Below the pieces are notes generated by a model that saw only the letters and a list, made by a program, of their open reading frames with translations, was not told the origin of the DNA and made no database searches. A stretch of 64,000 nucleotides of DNA from Leptospira_A soteropolitanensis (lineage in GTDB: Bacteria > Spirochaetota > Leptospiria > Leptospirales > Leptospiraceae): assembly GCF_026151335.1 (NCBI RefSeq), contig NZ_JAMQPP010000001.1. One strand, 5' to 3'. Below, piece by piece: positions 1 to 8,010 of the stretch. The stretch's first letter is position 1; every line of letters starts with the position of its first letter. The position numbers were made by a program, and so were the translations under genes.

Positions 1-1805
1 CCCAAACTACTGTAGCCAGTTCCAAAGTCATCAATGGCAATTTTCGCACCTAGTTTCCGAATTTCTTGCATGGTCCGAACCGCTTCGTCAGCGTTTTCCA
101 TTACCGAACTTTCAGTAAGTTCCACTTCCAAGTCGTGTGGATCCACTTTAAAAAGTTTTAAATTTTCTGCGATGGTAGAAATCAATTTCTCGTGTTTGAA
201 CTGTTTGGTGGAGATATTTACAGCCATAGAAACATCGTTTATCCCTGCATCTTTCCAAATTCGCATAGTTTGGATGGCAGATTTAATCACCCATTCCCCG
301 ATGGCTAAAATCATTCCTGTTTCTTCAGAGATAGGAATAAATACGTTAGGAGAAATAAGTCCTCGTTCTGGATGACGCCAACGTATCAGAGCCTCAACAC
401 CCACTGGTTTTTTTGTATAAAGATCTATTTTAGGTTGGTACATCAAAGTAAATTGATTTTCGATGATGGCAATTCGCATTCGGTTTTCGATTTCTAATCG
501 TTCCGCCACAACGGTTTGCAGTTCTTCCGTAAAAAATACATAACAGTTTTTACCTTGGGACTTAGCCAAGTTCAGTGCACTGTCTGCATTTTTTAAAAGT
601 GTGTTGGAGTCTTTTCCATCTGTTGGATAAAGTGCGATCCCGATGGATATGTTTACAAAAATTCTTTCCCCATCAATCACAAAGGGATGTGTCATCGCAT
701 CTAAAATTGATTCAGAAATTACCGCAGCATCTCTTTCATTTGATAAATCGGGTAATACAACGGTGAATTCATCTCCACCTTGTCTACTAATCAAATCATA
801 AACGCGAATGCTTTCTCTAATTCGGTAAGCAACTAATTTGATGATTTTATCACCGAAGTCATGGCCACGAGAATCATTGATGATTTTAAAGTTATCCAAA
901 TCAATCGCAAGAATTCCAACTAGATTTCCGTGTCTTCTTGCTTCTTCAAAAATAGGAAATAGTTTGTCGATAAGGGAATTACGATTTGGTAAGTTTGTTA
1001 GTTGGTCAAAAAAAGCCATATAGGCAATTTTTTCTTCTGCATGTCTTCTTTGTGTGATGTCGAGGAAGGCAACGGCAAGTCCAAAGTTTTCAAGTGGAAT
1101 GGGAGTCGCTAAAATATCAAACCAAGTAATTTTATCTTCTTTGATGAGACCAATTTCCATATTTCGAATGACTTCTTTGTGACGAAGTGCACGCATAAGA
1201 CTTGATTTACGTGGATAAATTTTATTTCCATTGGGTTGGATAAGAGTATACTTTCGAATGTTTAAAGTTCTGTTTAAAAGTTCTCCATCTTGAATGTTAA
1301 AATAATTTCTGGCTGTTTTGTTTGTTTCTACAATTTTACCTTTTTCATCGGTGATGGCAATGCCCATAGGTAAGTTATCAAAAATAGATTTGTACTTTTG
1401 TTGTTGGAGGAGGAACTCAAAAGATATATCTTTTTGAATGGTCACATCGCGATCAAAAGCTAAAATGATTTTTGATTCTCGTAATGGGATGAGTAACCAA
1501 ATGATCCAAACTTCTTCCTTGGATTTTGTAACGAGCCTGTTTTCGAAATTTAAAATATTCGGATTCTCACCCAAACTATCAAAAGTATATTTTGTATTTT
1601 CTTTATCGTCTTCTTGTGTAAAATCAAGAATAGACTTACCGGCAATCTCTTTTGGAGAAAATTCAAGAAACTTGGCAAATCTTTCGGTAACGGAAATAAA
1701 AGTTCCCTCCCAATCCATGACTTGAAAACTGTTTGGATATTCGGCGAGGAGCGATTTAACTGTGAGTCCGGAGAGAATATTACTGCCTAATGGCTCATTT
1801 TGCAT
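1..1805 (-). CDS. PAS-GGDEF-EAL cyclic-di-GMP signalling protein (3' end outside the window)
   Basis: The gene runs off the left edge, so its C-terminal end is missing. The start ATG (complement 1803-1805) overlaps the end of the dihydroorotase gene by 11 bases. Read from the start, the protein has two PAS-like segments (roughly residues 10-130 and 130-250). A diguanylate cyclase domain follows with an intact QGGDEF motif (about 1028-770 in DNA). An EAL domain follows with GVEALIRW and, at the window edge, DDFGTGYSSL. Both catalytic signatures are intact, so it could make and/or degrade cyclic-di-GMP; which activity dominates cannot be told. No transmembrane segment is seen, which suggests a cytosolic sensor acting through PAS ligands. 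Overlap with the upstream gene suggests co-transcription. Confidence 0.93.
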   Translation of the reverse strand, partial: MQNEPLGSNILSGLTVKSLLAEYPNSFQVMDWEGTFISVTERFAKFLEFSPKEIAGKSILDFTQEDDKENTKYTFDSLGENPNILNFENRLVTKSKEEVWIIWLLIPLRESKIILAFDRDVTIQKDISFEFLLQQQKYKSIFDNLPMGIAITDEKGKIVETNKTARNYFNIQDGELLNRTLNIRKYTLIQPNGNKIYPRKSSLMRALRHKEVIRNMEIGLIKEDKITWFDILATPIPLENFGLAVAFLDITQRRHAEEKIAYMAFFDQLTNLPNRNSLIDKLFPIFEEARRHGNLVGILAIDLDNFKIINDSRGHDFGDKIIKLVAYRIRESIRVYDLISRQGGDEFTVVLPDLSNERDAAVISESILDAMTHPFVIDGERIFVNISIGIALYPTDGKDSNTLLKNADSALNLAKSQGKNCYVFFTEELQTVVAERLEIENRMRIAIIENQFTLMYQPKIDLYTKKPVGVEALIRWRHPERGLISPNVFIPISEETGMILAIGEWVIKSAIQTMRIWKDAGINDVSMAVNISTKQFKHEKLISTIAENLKLFKVDPHDLEVELTESSVMENADEAVRTMQEIRKLGAKIAIDDFGTGYSSL

Positions 1806-3039
1806 GTATTTCTTTGCCTAAAAAGTAAACTGCTTCGATAGATCCAGGAAATTGGAATCCTTCAAAGGGTGACCAACCGGACTTACTTTTAACCATTGAT
1901 TTTTTAAATTCAACTGGTTTTTTTAAATTTAAGACAGAAAAATTCGCCGCATAACCTTGATTAATAATTCCAACACCCTTCCCAAATTTGTCGGGTAAGT
2001 AGGGTGCTACGAACTCTCCCGGATTTTTGGCGCAAATTTTTGCTACAGTAGTCATCGGAATGTTTAGTTTGAGTATCATATAGGTTACAAATAACCCATA
2101 CGTATCCAGTTGGGAGATTCCACTTGTCCCTTTTTGTTTTTCTTCAATGGAGTGAGGGGCATGGTCTGTGGCTAAATAATCAATATGCCCATCCAAAATC
2201 CCACGGACCATTGCTTCTCGGTCTTCTTTACCACGAAGTGGTGGGTTCATTTGAAACCATTTGTGATTGGTTTCTGTTAACATATCTGTATCAAACATCA
2301 AATGAGTGGGTGTCACTTCACAAGTCACATTCACTCCTCTTTTTTTAGCTGCGACGATTTTTGAAAGACCATCCTTTGTAGAATAATGACAGAGTTTTCC
2401 TTTCAAATTGTATTTTTCGATTAAATACAAAGCAAAATCAGTAGCTACGGTTTCTGCTTCTTTGGGACGTCTTTTTTCATGTGTGGGTTGTGATTGGTTG
2501 GCCACGAGAATCTCTGGATCTTCACAATGAAAACTAATGTCTTGGCCTTCGTAGTGTTTGATCACTTCTTCTAAAGAAGCATTGTCATGAAAAAATAATT
2601 CTCCAATGGATGGGCCCATAAACACTTTATAGGGAACTTTTTTTTCCAAAGGTTTGGTATGAGGGCCAATGCCTGCATACAAGGTGATATGAATAGGAGC
2701 TTTTTTGGTGAGCGCTTGTTTGGCGGAGTATGACTCATCATCAATGGGAGGAACAGGATTGTTTGGCATATCAGCCACATGAATCACACCGCCGTTGATG
2801 GCAGCATTCCCCGCTGAAACAAAATCTTCTTTGTAAGTATGTTTTCCACTTACATCTTCTCTTGCATGGATGTGAATATCACCAAAACCGGGAAAAATCA
2901 CCGAACCTTCAGAAAACTGATGTGCATCAGGATCAATACCTTCTCTCACTCCTGTGATGAGTCCAGTACTTGAATCAAATTCAATTGTACCTTCAAATTC
3001 CCTTTCATGAGTGACGATCTTTCCTGCAATTTTTTCCAT
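1795..3039 (-). CDS. pyrC: Dihydroorotase (or close amidohydrolase)
   Basis: A cytosolic zinc amidohydrolase of 414 residues that would interconvert carbamoyl-aspartate and dihydroorotate in pyrimidine synthesis. The metal-binding DIHIHARED motif (H56, H58) and the dihydroorotase signature ATDHAPH (290-296) are both present. K138 in the YKVFMG segment is a plausible carboxylated lysine, which is inferred. The length fits class I enzymes. The ATG is preceded by AGGGGC at suitable spacing, and a perfect 14-bp palindrome lies just upstream. No other pyr gene is in the window, so allantoinase or hydantoinase specificity is not fully excluded, but the ATDHAPH signature favours dihydroorotase. Confidence 0.9.
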   Translation of the reverse strand: MEKIAGKIVTHEREFEGTIEFDSSTGLITGVREGIDPDAHQFSEGSVIFPGFGDIHIHAREDVSGKHTYKEDFVSAGNAAINGGVIHVADMPNNPVPPIDDESYSAKQALTKKAPIHITLYAGIGPHTKPLEKKVPYKVFMGPSIGELFFHDNASLEEVIKHYEGQDISFHCEDPEILVANQSQPTHEKRRPKEAETVATDFALYLIEKYNLKGKLCHYSTKDGLSKIVAAKKRGVNVTCEVTPTHLMFDTDMLTETNHKWFQMNPPLRGKEDREAMVRGILDGHIDYLATDHAPHSIEEKQKGTSGISQLDTYGLFVTYMILKLNIPMTTVAKICAKNPGEFVAPYLPDKFGKGVGIINQGYAANFSVLNLKKPVEFKKSMVKSKSGWSPFEGFQFPGSIEAVYFLGKEIHAK

Positions 3040-3050
3040 TTTGCCCCTAT

Positions 3051-3064
3051 GAATCTGCAGATTC
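3051..3064. promoter_or_regulatory. Perfect 14-bp palindrome ahead of dihydroorotase
   Basis: GAATCTGCAGATTC is perfectly self-complementary and sits 12-25 bases upstream of the dihydroorotase start, just ahead of its AGGGGC ribosome binding site. With no loop it would make a poor RNA hairpin, so a dimeric-protein operator is the likelier reading. GATTCTAA at 3060-3067 recurs as its reverse complement TTAGAATC at 3153-3160, near the end of recQ. Function is inferred only. Confidence 0.35.
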
Positions 3065-3160
3065 TAAGAGTCATGGAAAGTTTCAAGGGAATTTACTTTG
3101 GATTCGAGAGTCTAGAACCCTGTTCGCAAGTTCCAAAGGTACGGAAAAAAAATTAGAATC

Positions 3161-5068
3161 TTAGTCCCACTTGGATAAGATTTCAATAATATCATTTCCG
3201 AACCGTTCTACTTTTGCTGGCCCCACACCTTTTGTGGCTTCTAGTTCCGAAAGGTTCCTAGGTTTTCTTTCGGCAATTCGTTTGAGGACAGGATTTTGAA
3301 ATACCATAAACTTCTTCCATTTGAGTTGTCTGGCCTTACGATCTCGGTAGTTAATCAGTTCTTTTAAAATTTGAGAATTGAGTGTAGGTGGTTTTTTTAA
3401 TTTCGATGGTGAAGAATTCGTATCATCAGAGTTAGATGATGTAGTTCGAGATTTAGTTTTTACAAAATTGGGTAAATAGAGTTTGGGGTATTTGGCTCCG
3501 GCCACCAAAACTTTTTTTTCTTCCACCCAAGTTTCTAATTTTGCGATCACTGCTTCTTCTGGAATTCCATCCAATTTTCCGTGGAAAGGATTTCTTTCCA
3601 TCCTGTATCTTAGGACATCTTTTGTACGTTTGCCTACAAGAGTTTTGGCGATGATGGTTTTTCCAAATACGGCAGGATGTTCTTTTAAAAAATTCTGAAT
3701 GGTTTCTTCTTCCCAATCAGAGAGAGGATAATCTCTTTTTTCATTTTTCTTTTGGACTTTGGCCGCTTCTGATTTTAAAAAATGAGAACGATGGAGGTTG
3801 GTTCCCACCTCAGTACAAATATCACAACTTCCACAAGGAGAAATGGTTTCCCCAAAGTAGGAACAAAGTTGAACCTGCCTACATTCTTCTTTGTTTGCAT
3901 ATTCCTTAATGTATTTGAGAAGAGTATCTCCCCCTTTGAAGTTTGTTTCTTTGGATAACATAAAGGCTTGTGTGGCCACATCACCGGCTTTAAAAAACAA
4001 AACACATTCCGAATCCAATCCATCTCTTCCTGCACGACCTGCTTCTTGGTAATAGGCTTCTAGAGAAGCAGGAACTTGGTAATGCACCACCAAACGAACA
4101 TCAGGTTGATCCATCCCCATCCCAAAAGCATTGGTGGCCACAAGGATGGGCACTTTCCCAGAAGTATAGGCATTCTGAGTTCGTTCCCTGATTCCATCTG
4201 TTCGTCCAGCATGGTATTTCCCTACAGAAAAACCAAAGTCTTTTAGTAGATCGTACACTTCGTCAGTTTTTTTCCGAGTGGCACAGTAAACAATCGCACG
4301 ACCTGGAAATTTTCTTCCATCCTTCCAGGGTTCTAATAGTTCGATGAGTCTATCGGCTTTGTCCCTTTCGGCTGCAGGATATTCCACACTGAATTTTAAA
4401 TTGGGTCTATAAAAAGTAGAAAGAACCACGTTAGGAGATTTCATACCCAGTGCTGCTTGCACATCGGATTGGACTTTTGCAGTGGCTGTGGCTGTTAGCG
4501 CCAGGATAGGGAAATGGGGACGAGGGTGACGCTCCCGCAAAACGTGTATTTGGCGGTATTCGGGACGAAAGTCATGGCCCCATTGCGAAACACAGTGGGC
4601 TTCATCCACAACAAGAGCAAATAAATTTAGTTCTCGAAAGATACGAAGAAATCCATTGGAAAGTGCTCTTTCTGGAGAAACAAGAAGGACTCGAATTTCT
4701 CCTTTCACCGATTTAGCAAGGATGGTCATTTGTTCCACTTCATCTTGAGTGGAATTACAAAAAGCAGCAGGAATTCCTTTGGCAAGTAAACTCTCTGTTT
4801 GGTCTTTCATTAAGGCAATGAGTGGGGAAATAACTAGCGTTAGTTTGTCTTTTTGGATAGCAGCAGGAAGTTGGTAGATAAGAGATTTTCCAGCACCTGT
4901 AGGCAAAATTGCTAAAGTGTCTTCGCCATTCAAAACGGAACGAATGGCCTCTTCTTGGCCTGGGCGAAATTCCGAAAAACCGAATTTGGCTTTGAGTTCC
5001 GAATGTAGATCCAAGGTAACTCTCAAGATTTCTGCAAATCCGAACGGGTCAACGATAAGATTCCCCAT
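3161..5068 (-). CDS. recQ: ATP-dependent DNA helicase RecQ
   Basis: A 3'-5' superfamily-2 helicase for recombination and repair, 635 residues and close to the family norm. Walker A is at PTGAGKS (56-62), the DEAH box at 155-158, and motif VI appears as GRAGRDG. A zinc-binding RQC segment (C-x-Q-x-x-x-C, then CGSCDIC) follows around residues 395-425. A C-terminal HRDC domain (about 565-635) contains ATKGVGPAKVERFG. The ATG is preceded by GAGGGTAAA, a good ribosome binding site. The gene is divergent from the MBOAT gene across only 59 bases and lies upstream of dihydroorotase on the same strand, separated by 121 bases. Confidence 0.96.
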   Translation of the reverse strand: MGNLIVDPFGFAEILRVTLDLHSELKAKFGFSEFRPGQEEAIRSVLNGEDTLAILPTGAGKSLIYQLPAAIQKDKLTLVISPLIALMKDQTESLLAKGIPAAFCNSTQDEVEQMTILAKSVKGEIRVLLVSPERALSNGFLRIFRELNLFALVVDEAHCVSQWGHDFRPEYRQIHVLRERHPRPHFPILALTATATAKVQSDVQAALGMKSPNVVLSTFYRPNLKFSVEYPAAERDKADRLIELLEPWKDGRKFPGRAIVYCATRKKTDEVYDLLKDFGFSVGKYHAGRTDGIRERTQNAYTSGKVPILVATNAFGMGMDQPDVRLVVHYQVPASLEAYYQEAGRAGRDGLDSECVLFFKAGDVATQAFMLSKETNFKGGDTLLKYIKEYANKEECRQVQLCSYFGETISPCGSCDICTEVGTNLHRSHFLKSEAAKVQKKNEKRDYPLSDWEEETIQNFLKEHPAVFGKTIIAKTLVGKRTKDVLRYRMERNPFHGKLDGIPEEAVIAKLETWVEEKKVLVAGAKYPKLYLPNFVKTKSRTTSSNSDDTNSSPSKLKKPPTLNSQILKELINYRDRKARQLKWKKFMVFQNPVLKRIAERKPRNLSELEATKGVGPAKVERFGNDIIEILSKWD

Positions 5069-5092
5069 TTTACCCTCATTTTTTCAATTTTA

Positions 5093-5108
5093 CAGAATCA
5101 GCGTTCTG
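5093..5108. promoter_or_regulatory. Short dyad in the recQ/MBOAT divergent promoter region
   Basis: CAGAA and TTCTG are separated by six bases in the 59-base gap between the divergent recQ and MBOAT starts. The position suits a shared operator, but five-base arms can arise by chance. It does not match the TTTG-N5-CAAA SOS box I recall for pathogenic Leptospira. Confidence 0.2.
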
Positions 5109-5127
5109 GAAATACTTACGAAGACCG

Positions 5128-6684
5128 ATGCTTTTTAATACCTTTGTCTTTTTGTTATTCTTTGTGGTCGTGTATGCGATCTTCTTGGGATTCGGATGGT
5201 TTGCCGGAAAACAGAAATGGGCATACCGCGCACAAAACCTATGGTTACTTCTTGCATCGTATTTTTTTTATGGATGGTGGGAATGGTTTTTTCTCACACT
5301 CATACTCATTAGCACCATCATTGATTACTGTGCGGCCATTCTCATCGAAGGTTCAGAAAACCAAATTCGTCGGCGTCTCTATCTATCAGTTTCCATCGTA
5401 GCCAACTTGGGCCTACTTTTTACCATGAAGTACTACGATTTTTTCGCAGTGAACCTCATTGATTCATGGAACCAAATAGCTTTATGGTTGGGATCTACGG
5501 AAGCCACCAATTCCAATACCTATTTACTTAGAAATATCATCCTTCCTGTGGGAATTAGTTTTTATACCTTCCAAACCATGTCCTATACGATCGATGTGTT
5601 TCGCAGACAAATCAAAGCAGAAAGAGACTTTTTTGATTTTGCTTTGTTTGTGAATTATTTTCCACAACTGGTGGCAGGACCGATCGAAAGAGCACAGGAC
5701 CTTCTGCCTCAATTAAAAAAACCAAAGTTTCCTACATGGGAGGGAGTACAGAAAGGACTGTATGACATTTTACTCGGATACTTTATGAAGGTGTATGTTG
5801 CTGATAATTTAGCAACTTATGTAGACCAAGTATTCCTTGCAGGTAAATCTTTATACACTCAAAATCCAGAAATCATTCAAACCTTAGATGGATCCCAAAT
5901 TTTTGCTGGGGCCGTTTTATTTTTGCCTCAGATTTATTGTGACTTTGCAGGGTATTCCTTTATTGCTCTTGGGATCTCTCGACTTCTTGGTGTCACACTC
6001 ACTGTAAATTTTGAAACTCCCGAATTTTCTAAAACGCCAACGGAATTTTGGAATCGATGGCATGTAACACTGAATAGATGGTTTCGGGATTATATTTATA
6101 TTTCCTTAGGGGGAAGTAAATATGGAAAATTTGCACAATATAGAAACTTGTTTATTATCTTTTTCTTATCGGGACTTTGGCACGGAGCCAATTGGACCTT
6201 TATCACTTGGGGATGTTTGCAAGGTGTGTATACCATTGTCTATTTAGTAGGATTTGCTAAAAAGAAAGAAGAAAAAACAGAACCAGTATCTACTGAATCA
6301 CCAACCTTAACAGATAAACTTTTCAGTATTCTTTCGGGGACATCTAGCCGGGTTTTGATTTATATGTTGGTTGCCTTTAGTGGAATTGCATTCCGTTCTT
6401 ATGATGCACAAATGATGTTTCTTTATATGAAAAAATTTCTTTCTTTTTGGAATTGGGATCTTCATCCAAATAACAATATCAAAGATATGGTTGGAATTTT
6501 AGGTGAATACTTCCGTATCTTTATACCACTTTTGATTTTAGATGGGATTACCTATTTTAAAAAAGAAAGATATTGGATTTTTCAAATACATCCTTTGTTT
6601 CAAGCTTTCCTCTTGTCATTTATGGGTTTTCTCATTCTCACTCGTGGGATTTTTGGAAAGGAGGTAATTTACTTTGCGTTCTAA
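5128..6684 (+). CDS. MBOAT-family O-acyltransferase (AlgI/DltB-like)
   Basis: A polytopic inner-membrane protein of 518 residues related to AlgI, which transfers acyl (often acetyl) groups onto extracellular polymers. Many hydrophobic segments cover most of its length. The family core is clear: a conserved region around FPQLVAGPIERAQDLLPQ, FWNRWHVTLNRWFRDY, and the active-site histidine in LSGLWHGANW (H352). The gene overlaps the DUF1574 gene by 11 bases, so the two are probably translated together. Paired MBOAT and SGNH-like proteins commonly form an acylation module. The substrate cannot be told, and no polymer synthesis genes are adjacent. Confidence 0.93.
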   Translation: MLFNTFVFLLFFVVVYAIFLGFGWFAGKQKWAYRAQNLWLLLASYFFYGWWEWFFLTLILISTIIDYCAAILIEGSENQIRRRLYLSVSIVANLGLLFTMKYYDFFAVNLIDSWNQIALWLGSTEATNSNTYLLRNIILPVGISFYTFQTMSYTIDVFRRQIKAERDFFDFALFVNYFPQLVAGPIERAQDLLPQLKKPKFPTWEGVQKGLYDILLGYFMKVYVADNLATYVDQVFLAGKSLYTQNPEIIQTLDGSQIFAGAVLFLPQIYCDFAGYSFIALGISRLLGVTLTVNFETPEFSKTPTEFWNRWHVTLNRWFRDYIYISLGGSKYGKFAQYRNLFIIFFLSGLWHGANWTFITWGCLQGVYTIVYLVGFAKKKEEKTEPVSTESPTLTDKLFSILSGTSSRVLIYMLVAFSGIAFRSYDAQMMFLYMKKFLSFWNWDLHPNNNIKDMVGILGEYFRIFIPLLILDGITYFKKERYWIFQIHPLFQAFLLSFMGFLILTRGIFGKEVIYFAF

Positions 6685-7951
6685 ATTTTTAGGAATTGGT
6701 ATTTCCCTCTTATTTTTTTTGATTTTGGAACTTGTGGTGCGATTTTTTGGAATCCATTATTTAGAACAACCCGAAATCTTTTTTGTGAACCTAAAGAAAA
6801 ATTTTGTCGAATCGGGAAAGGGTAATGCCGACATCATCGTGTTAGGTGATTCCAGATCAATGGCCCTTGCTGGGTATCCAAAAGATTCCGAGACGGAATA
6901 TTCTGTTTATAATCATAGTTTGCCTGCAATGGGCCCAAAATACTATCGTTTCTTTTTGGACAAATATTTAAAAAAGGGAAATACCAAACCAAAAATGGTT
7001 TTGTTTGCCGCATCACCTAAGTTATATTCTACGGGATATGGCCCTCCCCTTTATGATCCCGATGCTAAGTCGGTAAAAGAAAACGAATCCATTTCTGCTT
7101 ATATGAAACGCCGGTGGAACGAAGGAATCGAAAAGAATTTTTTTCGGACACCCACTCCTAACAATATCATTAGTTACAGTGGAAAACAGGAAGATGCAAA
7201 CCAAATCCTTTGGGAATTTTTTGGTCACAGATACCTCCACCAATTTACCTTTGCAGAACTTTCCGAACAATATTCTGGTGTGGAAAGGTTGTTTATTCTT
7301 TCCAAATCAGCACCATTGTTATACCAATCGTATCGGTTTCATGGAGCCATTCGCAACGCTCTAAGCCAAACCAATTGGAAAGTAGATAAAAACTATAAAG
7401 AAAAATCTCTCTTTTGTGAGTCGTGTGAAAATGTAGAAGCGGGACTTTGTAAACCGGCTTCTTCCCAATTAGAGGACAACCTTACGATCGAGGACCAAAT
7501 CACTCGTCATTTCGGAAAGTATAATATTTCCAATCGATTGAAACCAGAACTTGTATTATTTTCCAAAGATATGATTCGAAAAGAATTGGATGAGGAATTA
7601 AAAAATCCAAAACCTTATGTCTATGAAAAACCAGACTTTATCGTTTTGAAAGAATTGATCGAATACACAAAAACACAAGGGATTGAATTTGGATTGGTTT
7701 ATATGCCTTGGATTTTGGAAAAACAAGAATCTCAGGAATCCAAAGACCTACTTGCCGATTTAAAACTTTTTTTTAGAGAAAATCCAGAGGCCAAACTCTT
7801 TTTCTTTCCCGAATCTTCCTACCCCAGTGACCGGTTTGTAGATAATATTCATTACGACTGCCGGGGAGAAAAACGGGTAAACGAAGAATTTCGCAATTCG
7901 GTTCTTCCACAGGTGTTTCGTTTTTTGCATTCGAAAGAAAAATCCAATTGA
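6674..7951 (+). CDS. DUF1574-type SGNH-like protein, MBOAT partner
   Basis: A 425-residue protein with one N-terminal membrane segment (about 5-26) and the rest probably on the outer face of the membrane. A GDSR motif at 58-61 matches block I of SGNH/GDSL-like acyltransferases and esterases. It resembles the leptospiral DUF1574 family, which is often found beside MBOAT genes. It starts with TTG at 6674, supported by AAAGGAGG inside the end of the MBOAT gene. The likely role is to accept or transfer acyl groups exported by the MBOAT protein, inferred from the pairing and from AlgX/AlgJ-type systems. I did not locate the Asp/His block V with certainty. Confidence 0.8.
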   Translation: MRSKFLGIGISLLFFLILELVVRFFGIHYLEQPEIFFVNLKKNFVESGKGNADIIVLGDSRSMALAGYPKDSETEYSVYNHSLPAMGPKYYRFFLDKYLKKGNTKPKMVLFAASPKLYSTGYGPPLYDPDAKSVKENESISAYMKRRWNEGIEKNFFRTPTPNNIISYSGKQEDANQILWEFFGHRYLHQFTFAELSEQYSGVERLFILSKSAPLLYQSYRFHGAIRNALSQTNWKVDKNYKEKSLFCESCENVEAGLCKPASSQLEDNLTIEDQITRHFGKYNISNRLKPELVLFSKDMIRKELDEELKNPKPYVYEKPDFIVLKELIEYTKTQGIEFGLVYMPWILEKQESQESKDLLADLKLFFRENPEAKLFFFPESSYPSDRFVDNIHYDCRGEKRVNEEFRNSVLPQVFRFLHSKEKSN

Positions 7952-8010
7952 TTTCCGATTTCTGGTGAGGGAGAATAAGGCACTTCATCCGGATAAGAGG
8001 AAACCCAATC

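Noticed and set aside
34..375. 113-codon plus-strand open frame at the left edge
   Set aside because: It is antisense to the EAL domain of a clearly coding minus-strand gene.
5069..5127. SOS (LexA) box controlling recQ
   Set aside because: No TTTG-N5-CAAA element is present; only a short imperfect dyad was found.
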